This document shows, piece by piece, positions 16,584 through 24,806 of a DNA stretch of 64,000 bases. The notes under the pieces are model-generated. The model was not told the origin of the DNA and did not search any database. It saw nothing but the letters and a program-made list of their open reading frames with translations. Position 1 is the first letter of the stretch. The number at the start of each line of letters is the position of its first letter. A program made the position numbers and the translations under genes. The stretch is taken from contig NZ_CP042432.1 of the NCBI RefSeq assembly GCF_008033235.1, positions 3,162,001 through 3,226,000 of the forward strand, in the 5' to 3' direction. Source of the stretch: Anseongella ginsenosidimutans (GTDB taxonomy: Bacteria > Bacteroidota > Bacteroidia > Sphingobacteriales > Sphingobacteriaceae).

Positions 16584-18293
16584 CTAATGCGAATCCCTGC
16601 TTACCTTGCTGCCTGATTTTCCCCTGAGGAAGGCCATGTCAGCTCCTAAATGCGCCTGCTCCACGTATTGCTGATACAATCTCACATAACCCCGGTCAAA
16701 TTCCGGGTGATTCGGTTTTTGCTCGCTGCGCCGACGCTGCAGTTCCTCTTCGCTCACCTTGAGCTGGAGGCTTCTTCCGGGAACGTCCAGTTCTATGATA
16801 TCTCCCTGCCGTACAAGGCCCAGCACGCCACCGGCGGCTGCTTCAGGTGAAACATGAAGTATTACGGTTCCGAAGCCGGTTCCGCTCATTCTTCCGTCTG
16901 AAATGCGGACCATATCTACCAGCCCTTTTTCCAGCATTTTTTTCGGTAAGCCCATATTACCTACTTCCGGCATACCAGGGTATCCTACAGGGCCAACGTT
17001 TTTCAGCACCAGGATACTGTCTTCATCAACATCCAGGTCAGGGTCGTCAATACGGGCTTTATAATCTTCGATATCTTCGAATACTACTGCTTTCCCGGTG
17101 TGCTGCATCAGGGACGCGCTGGCAGCGCTTGGCTTTATGATAGCCCCGTTCTCGCAAAGATTACCTTTTAATACGGCTATTCCTGATTGCGGCTTGAACG
17201 GCTTGTCCAGGGAGGAGATCACTTGTTCATTATAACAACAAGCTTCCTTCGCATTTTCACGGATGCCCTTTCCATTGGCCGTTATGCAATTCTGAAGTTG
17301 TTCTCCGAGCATCTGCGTGATCACCGGAACACCGCCTGCATAATAAAAGTCTTCCATAAAATACTGGCCAGATGGCTGAAGATTGGCTAGCAGCGGAATG
17401 TCTGCCGACAAGCGGTCAATATCATCCAGGTTAAGATCAATACCTATCCGTCCCGCGATGGCCAGCAAATGCAGCACAAAATTGGTAGAACCGCCTATTG
17501 CCGCATTTACTTTGATCGCATTTTCAAAAGCTTCACGGGTAAGGATGTCGGACGGTTTCAGGTCTTCCTTTACCATATCCACGATCCGCATTCCTGACAG
17601 ATGCGCCAGCACTTTCCGGCGGGAGTCGGCGGCGGGAATAGCCGCATTTGTGGGCAGCGTAAGGCCCAGGGATTCTACCATACAGGCCATCGTGGAGGCA
17701 GTTCCCATAACGGCGCAATGCCCGCGGCTCCGGCACATGCAGGCCTCAGACAGGGAAAGTGCCTCATCGGACATAGTACCCATGCGGTTTGCCTCGCTGA
17801 AACGCCAGATATCGCTGGTCCCAATGTCCTTACCTTCGTATTTACCGGTAAGCATGGGCCCGCCGGATACGACGATAGAAGGAATGTCCACACTGCAGGC
17901 GCCCATGACCAGGGAAGGGGTGGTTTTATCGCAACCGCAGAGGAGTACCACGCCGTCCAGGGGATTGGCGCGGATGGACTCTTCCACATCCATACTAGCC
18001 AGGTTGCGGTACAGCATGGCGGTGGGTTTCATTAGGGTTTCCCCCAAAGACATTACCGGGAATTCCACGGGGAAGCCGCCGGCTTCATAGATCCCGTTCT
18101 TGACCGACTGCGCCAGTTCCCTGAAATGCGCATTGCAGGGGGTAAGTTCCGACCAGGTATTACAAATTCCAATCACCGGTTTTCCGGCAAATTCATGATC
18201 GGGCACGCCCTGGTTTTTCATCCAGGCCCGGTAGATAAACCCGTCTTTTCCTTTTTTTCCAAACCATTGCTGGCTCCGGAGTTTCTGAGACAT
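16584..18293 (-). CDS. IlvD/Edd family sugar-acid dehydratase
   Basis: A 569-residue dehydratase of the IlvD/Edd family. The sequence fits the pentonate/hexonate dehydratase subgroup (L-arabinonate, D-xylonate or similar) better than the branched-chain enzyme: it has GICNTWSELTPCN, VVLLCGCDKTTPS and CRSRGHCAVMGTASTM, placing three candidate [2Fe-2S] ligands at Cys53, Cys121 and Cys193, a spacing like that of the characterised sugar-acid dehydratases. The SDR gene just downstream supports a sugar-oxidation role over valine/isoleucine synthesis, and no ilvB/C genes are near. The exact substrate is unknown. Confidence 0.85.
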   Translation of the reverse strand: MSQKLRSQQWFGKKGKDGFIYRAWMKNQGVPDHEFAGKPVIGICNTWSELTPCNAHFRELAQSVKNGIYEAGGFPVEFPVMSLGETLMKPTAMLYRNLASMDVEESIRANPLDGVVLLCGCDKTTPSLVMGACSVDIPSIVVSGGPMLTGKYEGKDIGTSDIWRFSEANRMGTMSDEALSLSEACMCRSRGHCAVMGTASTMACMVESLGLTLPTNAAIPAADSRRKVLAHLSGMRIVDMVKEDLKPSDILTREAFENAIKVNAAIGGSTNFVLHLLAIAGRIGIDLNLDDIDRLSADIPLLANLQPSGQYFMEDFYYAGGVPVITQMLGEQLQNCITANGKGIRENAKEACCYNEQVISSLDKPFKPQSGIAVLKGNLCENGAIIKPSAASASLMQHTGKAVVFEDIEDYKARIDDPDLDVDEDSILVLKNVGPVGYPGMPEVGNMGLPKKMLEKGLVDMVRISDGRMSGTGFGTVILHVSPEAAAGGVLGLVRQGDIIELDVPGRSLQLKVSEEELQRRRSEQKPNHPEFDRGYVRLYQQYVEQAHLGADMAFLRGKSGSKVSRDSH

Positions 18294-18334
18294 ATTATTG
18301 ATTACTTAAGCGTTAAATATATGCTTTTAAACGA

Positions 18335-18577
18335 TCACAGCAATGACAGGGCCGTGTTCAGGTCTTTATCCATCTCGCGAAACCGATCCATGATACGGGC
18401 AATCATTGCTTCGTTGAATAAGCCCGGAATAGCTTCCGGACCGGTAAAAAGTTCCGATTCCGGGATCTTGAAGGTTTGTTCCAGGTGAGCCTTTTCGGCT
18501 TTCACAATATACTTTCCGTTCATGTAAAAAACACTGATCTTGCAGTGGGGATTGGGGATGTCGGCAATAATTCTCAT
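18335..18577 (-). CDS. Conserved hypothetical protein, small
   Basis: An 80-residue acidic, soluble protein (MRIIADIPNPHCKISVFYMN at the start) with no membrane segment. It looks like a genuine gene: a clean ATG, codon usage like its neighbours, and its own intergenic spaces. I have seen similar short proteins in Bacteroidota but know no function. It lies just upstream of the dehydratase gene on the same strand and divergent from the methionine sulfoxide reductase gene. Confidence 0.65.
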   Translation of the reverse strand: MRIIADIPNPHCKISVFYMNGKYIVKAEKAHLEQTFKIPESELFTGPEAIPGLFNEAMIARIMDRFREMDKDLNTALSLL

Positions 18578-18630
18578 CGCGGCCCTAATATAATTGATTT
18601 TAACGAATCAATACTGTATAATTGAACATT

Positions 18631-19080
18631 ATGACAACGAAAGAAGACCGGTATAAAGAACTGCTGCCCCGGATAAAAGCCCTGACGGAAAAAGAACCGG
18701 ATCCGGTGGCGAACATGGCGAATATCTCGGCAGTGTTAAAGGAAGCATTCAACTTCCTGTGGGTAGGATTTTACCTGGTAAAGGATGATCAGCTGGTTTT
18801 GGGGCCCTTCCAGGGGCCGGTTGCCTGTACGCGCATTGATAAAGGAAAGGGCGTTTGCGGAACTGCCTGGGCAAAGAAGGAGATCATCATCGTGGAAGAC
18901 GTAGACCAGTTTGAAGGGCATATTGCCTGCAATAACCTGTCCAGGTCCGAAATTGTGGTTCCTGTTATGAAAAACGGGACGTTTATGGGCGTACTGGACG
19001 TAGACAGTGATAAAAAGGATGACTTTAACGATACGGATGCGGCTTACCTCTTGAGAATTACCGATCTGCTGCCGCTTTGA
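18631..19080 (+). CDS. Free methionine-(R)-sulfoxide reductase, GAF domain
   Basis: A 149-residue single GAF-domain enzyme of the fRMsr family, reducing free L-methionine-R-sulfoxide in the cytoplasm. The three conserved cysteines are all present, in VACTRI, KGVCGTAW and HIACNNLSRSE, and the C-terminal LDVDS motif is typical. The ATG at 18631 is preferred to a TTG three codons upstream. The next gene begins 4 bp after the stop. Confidence 0.9.
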   Translation: MTTKEDRYKELLPRIKALTEKEPDPVANMANISAVLKEAFNFLWVGFYLVKDDQLVLGPFQGPVACTRIDKGKGVCGTAWAKKEIIIVEDVDQFEGHIACNNLSRSEIVVPVMKNGTFMGVLDVDSDKKDDFNDTDAAYLLRITDLLPL

Positions 19081-19084
19081 TAAA

Positions 19085-19729
19085 ATGAAAATTTACCTTC
19101 TGCCTGGAATGGGGGCCGATCAACGGCTTTTTTCCAGGCTGAACGCAGGAAAGCATGAACTATGTCCTGTCAGCTGGTTAAAGCCCGGCAGGCAGGATAC
19201 TTTGGCCACTTACGCACGGAAACTGCTGCCACAGATCAGCGATGCAGCAAACTCGGCGCTTCTCGGCGTTTCAATGGGAGGTATGATTGCCATTGAACTG
19301 GCAAAGCTTACTCCCTTTAAGAAGATAATTCTTATTTCCAGCGCGAAAACATTCCATGAGCTTCCTCCTTACCTCCGGAAAGTAGGAAATGCAGGCTGGT
19401 ATAAAAAAATAACAGCCCGGAGGCTGATCCGGTTAAGGCAGCTGGCCGCCCCGCTGATGAACCGCCTGGGCGGCGGCTACCGCGTATCCGGGCAAATGAT
19501 AAAGGATACTGACCCCGAATTCCTCGACTGGTGCATGAAAGCGGTCCTAACATGGAATAACGAGACCATTCCGGCAAACCTGATCCATATTCACGGCACC
19601 GCCGACCTGCTTTTGCCGGCGCGTTATATTTCCGGGTATATTCCGGTGAAGAGGGGATCACACCTGATCATTTATCAGCAAGCGAATAAAATAAACGAAT
19701 TGCTGCATGGCTTACCTGAAGAATCATGA
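19085..19729 (+). CDS. Alpha/beta hydrolase
   Basis: A 214-residue alpha/beta hydrolase. It opens with the oxyanion-region motif LPGMGADQRLF and has a nucleophile elbow GVSMGG (about residues 62-67); the final strand carries IHGTADLLLP with the acid residue, and a later His (GSHLI) completes the triad. The substrate is unknown. The gene is tightly packed, 4 bp after fRMsr and overlapping the glycosylase start by 4 bp. Confidence 0.83.
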   Translation: MKIYLLPGMGADQRLFSRLNAGKHELCPVSWLKPGRQDTLATYARKLLPQISDAANSALLGVSMGGMIAIELAKLTPFKKIILISSAKTFHELPPYLRKVGNAGWYKKITARRLIRLRQLAAPLMNRLGGGYRVSGQMIKDTDPEFLDWCMKAVLTWNNETIPANLIHIHGTADLLLPARYISGYIPVKRGSHLIIYQQANKINELLHGLPEES

Positions 19730-20325
19730 GATTACCTGAAGAATTTTACCGGCGGGATGATGTACTCCAGGTAAGCCGGGACCTACTGGGTAAATATCTT
19801 TTCACAAAAATAAACGGGAAAACGACCGTGGGAATGATCGTGGAAACCGAGGCCTACCGGGGCCCTGAAGACAAAGCTTCCCATGCCTGGAACGGCCGGT
19901 TTACCAACCGGACCCGCGTCATGTATGAACCAGGAGGAATAGCGTACATCTACTTGTGCTACGGTATTCATTACCTGTTCAATGTAGTAACCGCGACGGA
20001 GGGCATTCCCCACGCCGTACTCGTCAGGGCCGTTGAACCGGTTGAAGGCATTGCCGAACAGCTTGAAAGAAGAAAAATGACCCAGCTTCATCCCCGGATT
20101 ACTGCCGGCCCCGGAGCCTTGTGCATGGCCCTGGGTATTACCAGGGATATGAACGGAAAAAGCCTGCAGTCGGAGTCCATATGGATAGAAGAAAGAGGAA
20201 CAGTTATTGAAAGCAAAGATATAATCGCAGGACCCAGGGTAGGGGTAGCCTATGCGGGAGAACATGCCCTTCTTCCCTGGCGGTTCAGCGTCCGGAATAA
20301 TAAATTTGTAAGCAAAGCAAAATAA
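19726..20325 (+). CDS. DNA-3-methyladenine glycosylase (Mpg/AAG family)
   Basis: A 199-residue base-excision repair enzyme of the AAG/MPG type that removes 3-methyladenine and other alkylated purines. Visible motifs are the DLLGKYL start, the catalytic segment VETEAYRGPEDKASHAW, the YIYLCYGIHYLFNVV core and the GPRVGVAYAGE motif. Length is typical of bacterial members. It overlaps the preceding hydrolase stop by 4 bp (ATGA). Confidence 0.93.
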   Translation: MRLPEEFYRRDDVLQVSRDLLGKYLFTKINGKTTVGMIVETEAYRGPEDKASHAWNGRFTNRTRVMYEPGGIAYIYLCYGIHYLFNVVTATEGIPHAVLVRAVEPVEGIAEQLERRKMTQLHPRITAGPGALCMALGITRDMNGKSLQSESIWIEERGTVIESKDIIAGPRVGVAYAGEHALLPWRFSVRNNKFVSKAK

Positions 20326-20332
20326 TTTTATC

Positions 20333-21016
20333 ATGATCCAGATCAACTATTACGGACACTCCTGCTTTGGCGTAGAAACCGGAGGAAAAAAGTTACTGTT
20401 CGATCCTTTCATCAGGCCTAACGAACTGGCAAAAGAAATTGATCCCAGCCGCATCGAGGCGGATTACCTGCTGATCACGCACGGCCATGAAGATCATGTA
20501 GCCGATGCCGTTGAACTGGCAGAACAGACGGGCGCCCTGGTGATCTGCAATTTCGAGGTTTCTACCTGGCTCGAAAAAAAAGGCGTTAAAAATATCCGGC
20601 CCATGAATACCGGGGGCAAGTTCAATACCAGCTTTGGCCTGGTAAAATGTGTCACCGCGCACCATTCAAGCGGGCTTCCCGACGGCAGTTACGGGGGCAA
20701 TCCCATGGGCTTTATCATAAAAAGCAATGAGCATACTTTCTATTACGCAGGAGACACCGCGCTGACAATGGATATGCAGCTTATTCCAGAGTGGTTCACC
20801 CTCAATTTCGCGTTCCTTCCCGTGGGAGATAATTTTACAATGGATGCCGACGATGCCATCAAAGCCTGCGACTTTATCCAATGTGACGATATTATCGGAA
20901 TGCATTACGATACGTTCGGTTATATCAAAATTGACCACCAGGAAGTGCTTGACAAATTTGAAAGGGAAGGAAAAAATCTTACCTTGATGAAAATAGGAGA
21001 AACCATTACCAGGTAA
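20333..21016 (+). CDS. UPF0173 metal-dependent hydrolase
   Basis: A 227-residue metallo-beta-lactamase fold protein of the UPF0173 (YtkL-like) group. The metal-binding signature HGHEDH is in place (about residues 44-49), with further ligands in TAHHSSG, YAGDTALT and GMHYDTF. The physiological substrate of this family is not established. It sits 7 bp after the glycosylase gene and 2 bp before the flavodoxin-reductase-like gene in the same run. Confidence 0.9.
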   Translation: MIQINYYGHSCFGVETGGKKLLFDPFIRPNELAKEIDPSRIEADYLLITHGHEDHVADAVELAEQTGALVICNFEVSTWLEKKGVKNIRPMNTGGKFNTSFGLVKCVTAHHSSGLPDGSYGGNPMGFIIKSNEHTFYYAGDTALTMDMQLIPEWFTLNFAFLPVGDNFTMDADDAIKACDFIQCDDIIGMHYDTFGYIKIDHQEVLDKFEREGKNLTLMKIGETITR

Positions 21017-21018
21017 AC

Positions 21019-21687
21019 ATGGAAGAAAATAGTGTAAAGATTCTGTCTGCCGAGCCGGTAACGCATAATGTAAAGCGTTTTCGCGTTGAAAAACCCCAGG
21101 GGTATTCCTTTGTTCCCGGGCAGGCGACGGAAGTAGCCATTGACGATCCCCGCTGGCGGGAAGAAAAACGCCCCTTCACCTTCACCGGCTTAAATGAATG
21201 GCCGTATCTTGAATTCACGATCAAGATTTACAATGACCATGACGGGGTCACCAATGAGCTTGGTAAGCTGGAAGCCGGTGACCGCTTGATACTTCATGAT
21301 GTATGGGGAGCAATTGCCTTTAAAGGGCCGGGGACATTCCTGGCAGGCGGAGCGGGGATCACCCCGTTTATTGCTATTTTCCGGGACCTGCACACGCAAA
21401 AAGGCCTGGAAGGCTCTAAGCTTTATTTTTCAAACAGGACGGACAGGGACATTATCCTGAAAGAGGAACTGGAAGAATATTTTGGAAATGATTTCCATAA
21501 TGTGATTACAGGCGATAAAAATACCCTTTATGAACATGGATATATAAACTCGGAATACATCCGGAATCATATCCGGGATCTCAGCCAGCATTTTTATATC
21601 TGCGGCCCGGATGCTTTTGTGCAGGATATTTCCGGGATACTGGAAGAAGCAGGAGCAAATACCGATGCACTGGTATTCGAAAAATAA
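21019..21687 (+). CDS. FAD/NAD(P)-binding oxidoreductase (ferredoxin reductase family)
   Basis: A 222-residue FNR-type reductase with an N-terminal FAD domain (RPFTFTG, about residues 54-60) and a C-terminal NAD(P) domain beginning with LAGGAGITPFIAI, and a C-terminal YICGPDAFVQ motif. There is no fused 2Fe-2S domain, so it would pass electrons to a separate partner that is not encoded nearby. It is the last gene of the fRMsr-hydrolase-mpg-UPF0173 run. Confidence 0.87.
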   Translation: MEENSVKILSAEPVTHNVKRFRVEKPQGYSFVPGQATEVAIDDPRWREEKRPFTFTGLNEWPYLEFTIKIYNDHDGVTNELGKLEAGDRLILHDVWGAIAFKGPGTFLAGGAGITPFIAIFRDLHTQKGLEGSKLYFSNRTDRDIILKEELEEYFGNDFHNVITGDKNTLYEHGYINSEYIRNHIRDLSQHFYICGPDAFVQDISGILEEAGANTDALVFEK

Positions 21688-21766
21688 ATCTCAGAGATTT
21701 AATCGCTGCCTCCGGAAATCGGATCACATTCCGGAGACCAGCGAAGTTCGTTTACAGGGTGGATTT

Positions 21767-22630
21767 TTAACCCAGGTATGACTTTAGGATCTTGCTTCGG
21801 GAAGTATGCCTTAACCGTTGCAGCGCTTTGTCCTTGATTTGACGGACACGCTCCCTGGTAAGGTTGAATTGTTCTCCGATCTCTTCTAGCGAAAGAGGCT
21901 GCTGGCTCCCCAGGCCGAAGAAAAGCGTGATGATTTCCCGTTCTCTTTCAGTAAGGGTAGACAGCGCCCGCCTGATCTCCTCAGAAAGGGATTCACCGAT
22001 CAGGATACTGTCCGTATTCGGCGTATCGGTATTTTCCAGCACGTCCAGCAAGGTGTTTTCCTCTCCCTGTACAAACGGTGCATCCATGGAAACATGGCGG
22101 CCCGAATTGCTCAGCGTATCGGACACCTTGTCCACGGTCGTTTCCAGTATCTCTGCCAGCTCATCCGGGGAGGGTTCCCGTTCGAACTCCTGTTCCAGGC
22201 GGGAATAAGCTTTCCCGATCTTACTTAAAGAGCCTACCTGATTAAGAGGCAGACGGACAATTCGCGACTGCTCGGCGATGGCCTGCAGAATGGACTGCCG
22301 GATCCACCAAACCGCGTATGAAATAAATTTGAATCCCTTGGTTTCATCAAAGCGTTTGGCCGCTTTAATAAGGCCAAGGTTGCCTTCATTGATCAAATCA
22401 CCCAGGGTCAGGCCCTGGTTCTGATATTGTTTCGCCACGGAAACCACAAAACGCAGGTTGGTCTTGGTAAGGCGCTCCAATGCTGCCTGATCGCCTTGCC
22501 TGATCTTCTGCGCCAGGATTACTTCCTCCTCCGCCGAGATGAGGTCAACTTTTCCAATTTCATGCAAGTACTTGTCCAAAGACTGACTTTCACGATTGGT
22601 GATTGACTGCGTGATCTTAAGTTGTCTCAT
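21767..22630 (-). CDS. rpoD: Primary sigma factor RpoD/SigA
   Basis: The housekeeping RNA polymerase sigma-70 factor. At 287 residues it is short, as in Bacteroidota, lacking region 1.1. Region 1.2 lies at the start ([10 protein letters not shown]), region 2 contains [30 protein letters not shown] and the -10 recognition helix [13 protein letters not shown], and region 4.2 ends in [21 protein letters not shown] near-ideal promoter lies upstream. Confidence 0.95.
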   Translation of the reverse strand: MRQLKITQSITNRESQSLDKYLHEIGKVDLISAEEEVILAQKIRQGDQAALERLTKTNLRFVVSVAKQYQNQGLTLGDLINEGNLGLIKAAKRFDETKGFKFISYAVWWIRQSILQAIAEQSRIVRLPLNQVGSLSKIGKAYSRLEQEFEREPSPDELAEILETTVDKVSDTLSNSGRHVSMDAPFVQGEENTLLDVLENTDTPNTDSILIGESLSEEIRRALSTLTEREREIITLFFGLGSQQPLSLEEIGEQFNLTRERVRQIKDKALQRLRHTSRSKILKSYLG

Positions 22631-22684
22631 TCTATGAAATTTCTCTCCTTATTATAGTTAGAACGTAAATCCAGCGCAAGCGCG

Positions 22685-22716
22685 CAAAGTTATAATAATC
22701 TGTATTCTTTTACAAA
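22685..22716 (-). promoter_or_regulatory. Bacteroidota consensus promoter for rpoD
   Basis: On the minus strand TTTG (22716-22713), a 20-bp spacer and TAACTTTG (22692-22685) match the TTTG-N19/20-TAnnTTTG consensus perfectly. The start codon is 55 bp downstream, preceded by an aaggag sequence. Confidence 0.7.
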
Positions 22717-22746
22717 GACTAACGGTATTAATTTCGATTTGTTTTT

Positions 22747-23586
22747 TTAAATATCACTTAGAGCTATTAACTCTTTTTCCCTTATTCCCCGCTCTGTTCT
22801 CTGTAATGTAACACATTCATTAACAGGATCATGTTCAAAAAACAAAATATACTCATTTTCAACAGCGTTCTCCAGGAATTGTTTTTTCTCCTCAAGGGTA
22901 AGCAAGGGGCGGGTATCATAAGCCATTATATACGGTACAGGCAAATGTCCGACGGAAGGGAAAAGATCGGCGCAAAAGGCCAATGTATTACCTTTATAGC
23001 GTATTAGCGGCAGCATCATGGATTCTGTATGCCCCTTTACCAGCTGAATACTGATGTTTTCACCAAACTCCTTTCCGTCTTTTACGAATTTCAGCTGGCC
23101 GCTTTCCTGAATAGGCAGGATGTTTTCTTTCAAAAATGACGCTTTTTCACGCGCATTCGGTTCTACCGCCCATTTCCAGTGATCTTCATTGCTCCAGTAA
23201 ATTGCCCTGGGGAAAGCGGGTTCCAGCGCGGTTCCGGCGGCATTGTACTGTATGCTACCCCCGCAATGATCAAAATGCAGGTGCGTTAACAATACATCGG
23301 TAATATCGCCGAAGTCGAACCCCGCCTGATGCAGGGACCTTTCGAGGGAAGCCTCGCCATGCCGGTAATAATAGCTGAAAAATTTCTCGCTTTGTTTATC
23401 TCCCAGGCCATTGTCTATAAGGATCAGCCGGTTTCCGTCTTCAACAAGCAGGCAGCGGGTGGCCCAGCTGCACATATTATTTGCATCGGGCGGATTGAAC
23501 TTCTTCCATATCGACTGCGGCACCACGCCGAACATGGCTCCCCCGTCCAGCTTAAAATAACCTGCGTGGATAGTATATAGGTTCAT
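22747..23586 (-). CDS. MBL-fold metallo-hydrolase, lactonase-like
   Basis: A 279-residue metallo-beta-lactamase fold enzyme resembling N-acyl-homoserine lactonases. The dinuclear metal motif THLHFDHCGG is present near residue 110, with further ligands in VKGHTESM and AFCADLFPS. The ATG at 23586 is preferred to a TTG two codons upstream. No signal peptide is present, so it is cytoplasmic. Substrate could be a lactone or another ester; the sequence alone does not decide. Confidence 0.83.
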   Translation of the reverse strand: MNLYTIHAGYFKLDGGAMFGVVPQSIWKKFNPPDANNMCSWATRCLLVEDGNRLILIDNGLGDKQSEKFFSYYYRHGEASLERSLHQAGFDFGDITDVLLTHLHFDHCGGSIQYNAAGTALEPAFPRAIYWSNEDHWKWAVEPNAREKASFLKENILPIQESGQLKFVKDGKEFGENISIQLVKGHTESMMLPLIRYKGNTLAFCADLFPSVGHLPVPYIMAYDTRPLLTLEEKKQFLENAVENEYILFFEHDPVNECVTLQRTERGIREKELIALSDI

Positions 23587-23668
23587 GGGCAATAAAGCTA
23601 AGGCATTTATTTTGTTTTCTTAGGGAAAAAATTTACTTTAAAGCCCATTTAAAATATAACCACCTAAT

Positions 23669-24709
23669 ATGTCATCTAACAGAAATCGCAGGGCGTTTAT
23701 CCGGAGGGTTAGCGCCTTATCCCTGCTTGCGGGAGCAGGAGGAGTATTGCCTGCTTCTCTTATCAGCTGCGTTCAGGGAAACAAAAAACAGGGAAGCGCG
23801 GCAGAAAGCGACTCCCTCGCCGCAGAAAGCGGAAGCGCCGGGGAGTTATTCTTTAAGATATCCCTGGCAGAATGGTCGCTTCACCGCGCCCTGAGAAAAG
23901 GAGACCTTGACAACCTGGGCTTTCCGGCGAAAGCCAAAAATGAATTCGGCATAGATGCCGTGGAATATGTAAACCAGTTCTTCATGGACAAGGCGAAGGA
24001 TAAAACCTATCTTGGTGAACTGAAAAAACGATGTGATGACCTGGGAGTTACCAGCGTCCGCATCATGATCGATGAAGAAGGCGATCTGGGGAACGTCGAT
24101 GAGGCAGCGCGTACCAAGGCCCTGGAGAACCATTATAAATGGGTAGAAGCGGCACAATTCCTCGGTTGCACGGACATTCGTGTAAACGCGAGGGGAGAAG
24201 GCCCCGCTGAAGAAGTCGCCGCAGCCGCTGCGGACGGACTTGGGAGGCTCAGCACCTTTGCGAAGGATTATAACATCGCCATTATTGTAGAAAACCATGG
24301 CGGGTACTCCTCGAACGGGGAATGGCTGGCGGGCGTGATGAAAACAGTGAACGACAGCAATTGCGGTACGCTCCCTGATTTTGGTAATTTTTGCATTGAA
24401 CGTACTGAGCCCGAAGAAGAAACTATAGAAGCTTACATGGCAACGAAATGCCTGAAAGATTACGACATGTATAAAGGTGTTAAGGAAATGATGCCTTTTG
24501 CAAAAGGAGTAAGCGCCAAATCCTATGCCTTTGACAACCAGGGTAAAGAAACGACGATTGACTATCCGAAAATGATGCAGATCGTCAAGGATGCAGGTTA
24601 TACCAGCTATGTAGGGATTGAATATGAAGGCGTTGGAAACATCAGCGAGGACGAAGGCATCCGCAAAACGCTGGAACTGCTCAAAAAAACAGGCGCAGCT
24701 TTGTCCTGA
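23669..24709 (+). CDS. Sugar phosphate isomerase/epimerase family lipoprotein
   Basis: A 346-residue exported protein with a TIM-barrel AP-endonuclease-2 / xylose-isomerase-like domain. The N-terminus (NRRAFIRRVSALSLLAGAGG) looks like a twin-arginine signal and ends in a lipobox (SLISC, Cys34), so it is probably periplasm-facing. Metal-binding positions are suggested by EYVNQFF, VENHGGYSS, DFGNF and the final GIEYEG. Substrate unknown. It is followed by a long inverted repeat before the convergent lon gene. Confidence 0.82.
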   Translation: MSSNRNRRAFIRRVSALSLLAGAGGVLPASLISCVQGNKKQGSAAESDSLAAESGSAGELFFKISLAEWSLHRALRKGDLDNLGFPAKAKNEFGIDAVEYVNQFFMDKAKDKTYLGELKKRCDDLGVTSVRIMIDEEGDLGNVDEAARTKALENHYKWVEAAQFLGCTDIRVNARGEGPAEEVAAAAADGLGRLSTFAKDYNIAIIVENHGGYSSNGEWLAGVMKTVNDSNCGTLPDFGNFCIERTEPEEETIEAYMATKCLKDYDMYKGVKEMMPFAKGVSAKSYAFDNQGKETTIDYPKMMQIVKDAGYTSYVGIEYEGVGNISEDEGIRKTLELLKKTGAALS

Positions 24710-24719
24710 CCCGGACGCT

Positions 24720-24790
24720 GTGCTGCGTTAACTGCCAGTGCCGTACTATTGCAGTAACCTGATACGAAGCATCTACAGTTAACGCAGCAC
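24720..24790. terminator. Perfect 15-bp inverted repeat between convergent genes
   Basis: gtgctgcgttaactg (24720-24734) is the exact reverse complement of cagttaacgcagcac (24776-24790), with 41 bp between. It fills the space between the isomerase-like gene and the end of lon, so a bidirectional terminator or 3'-end structure is likely; the long spacer is unusual. Confidence 0.45.
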
Positions 24791-24806
24791 TTATATAATT
24801 GCCTGA

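Noticed and set aside
17383-18090. 235-codon open frame on the plus strand
   Set aside because: Antisense to the sugar-acid dehydratase; its residues are low-complexity products of the reverse frame.
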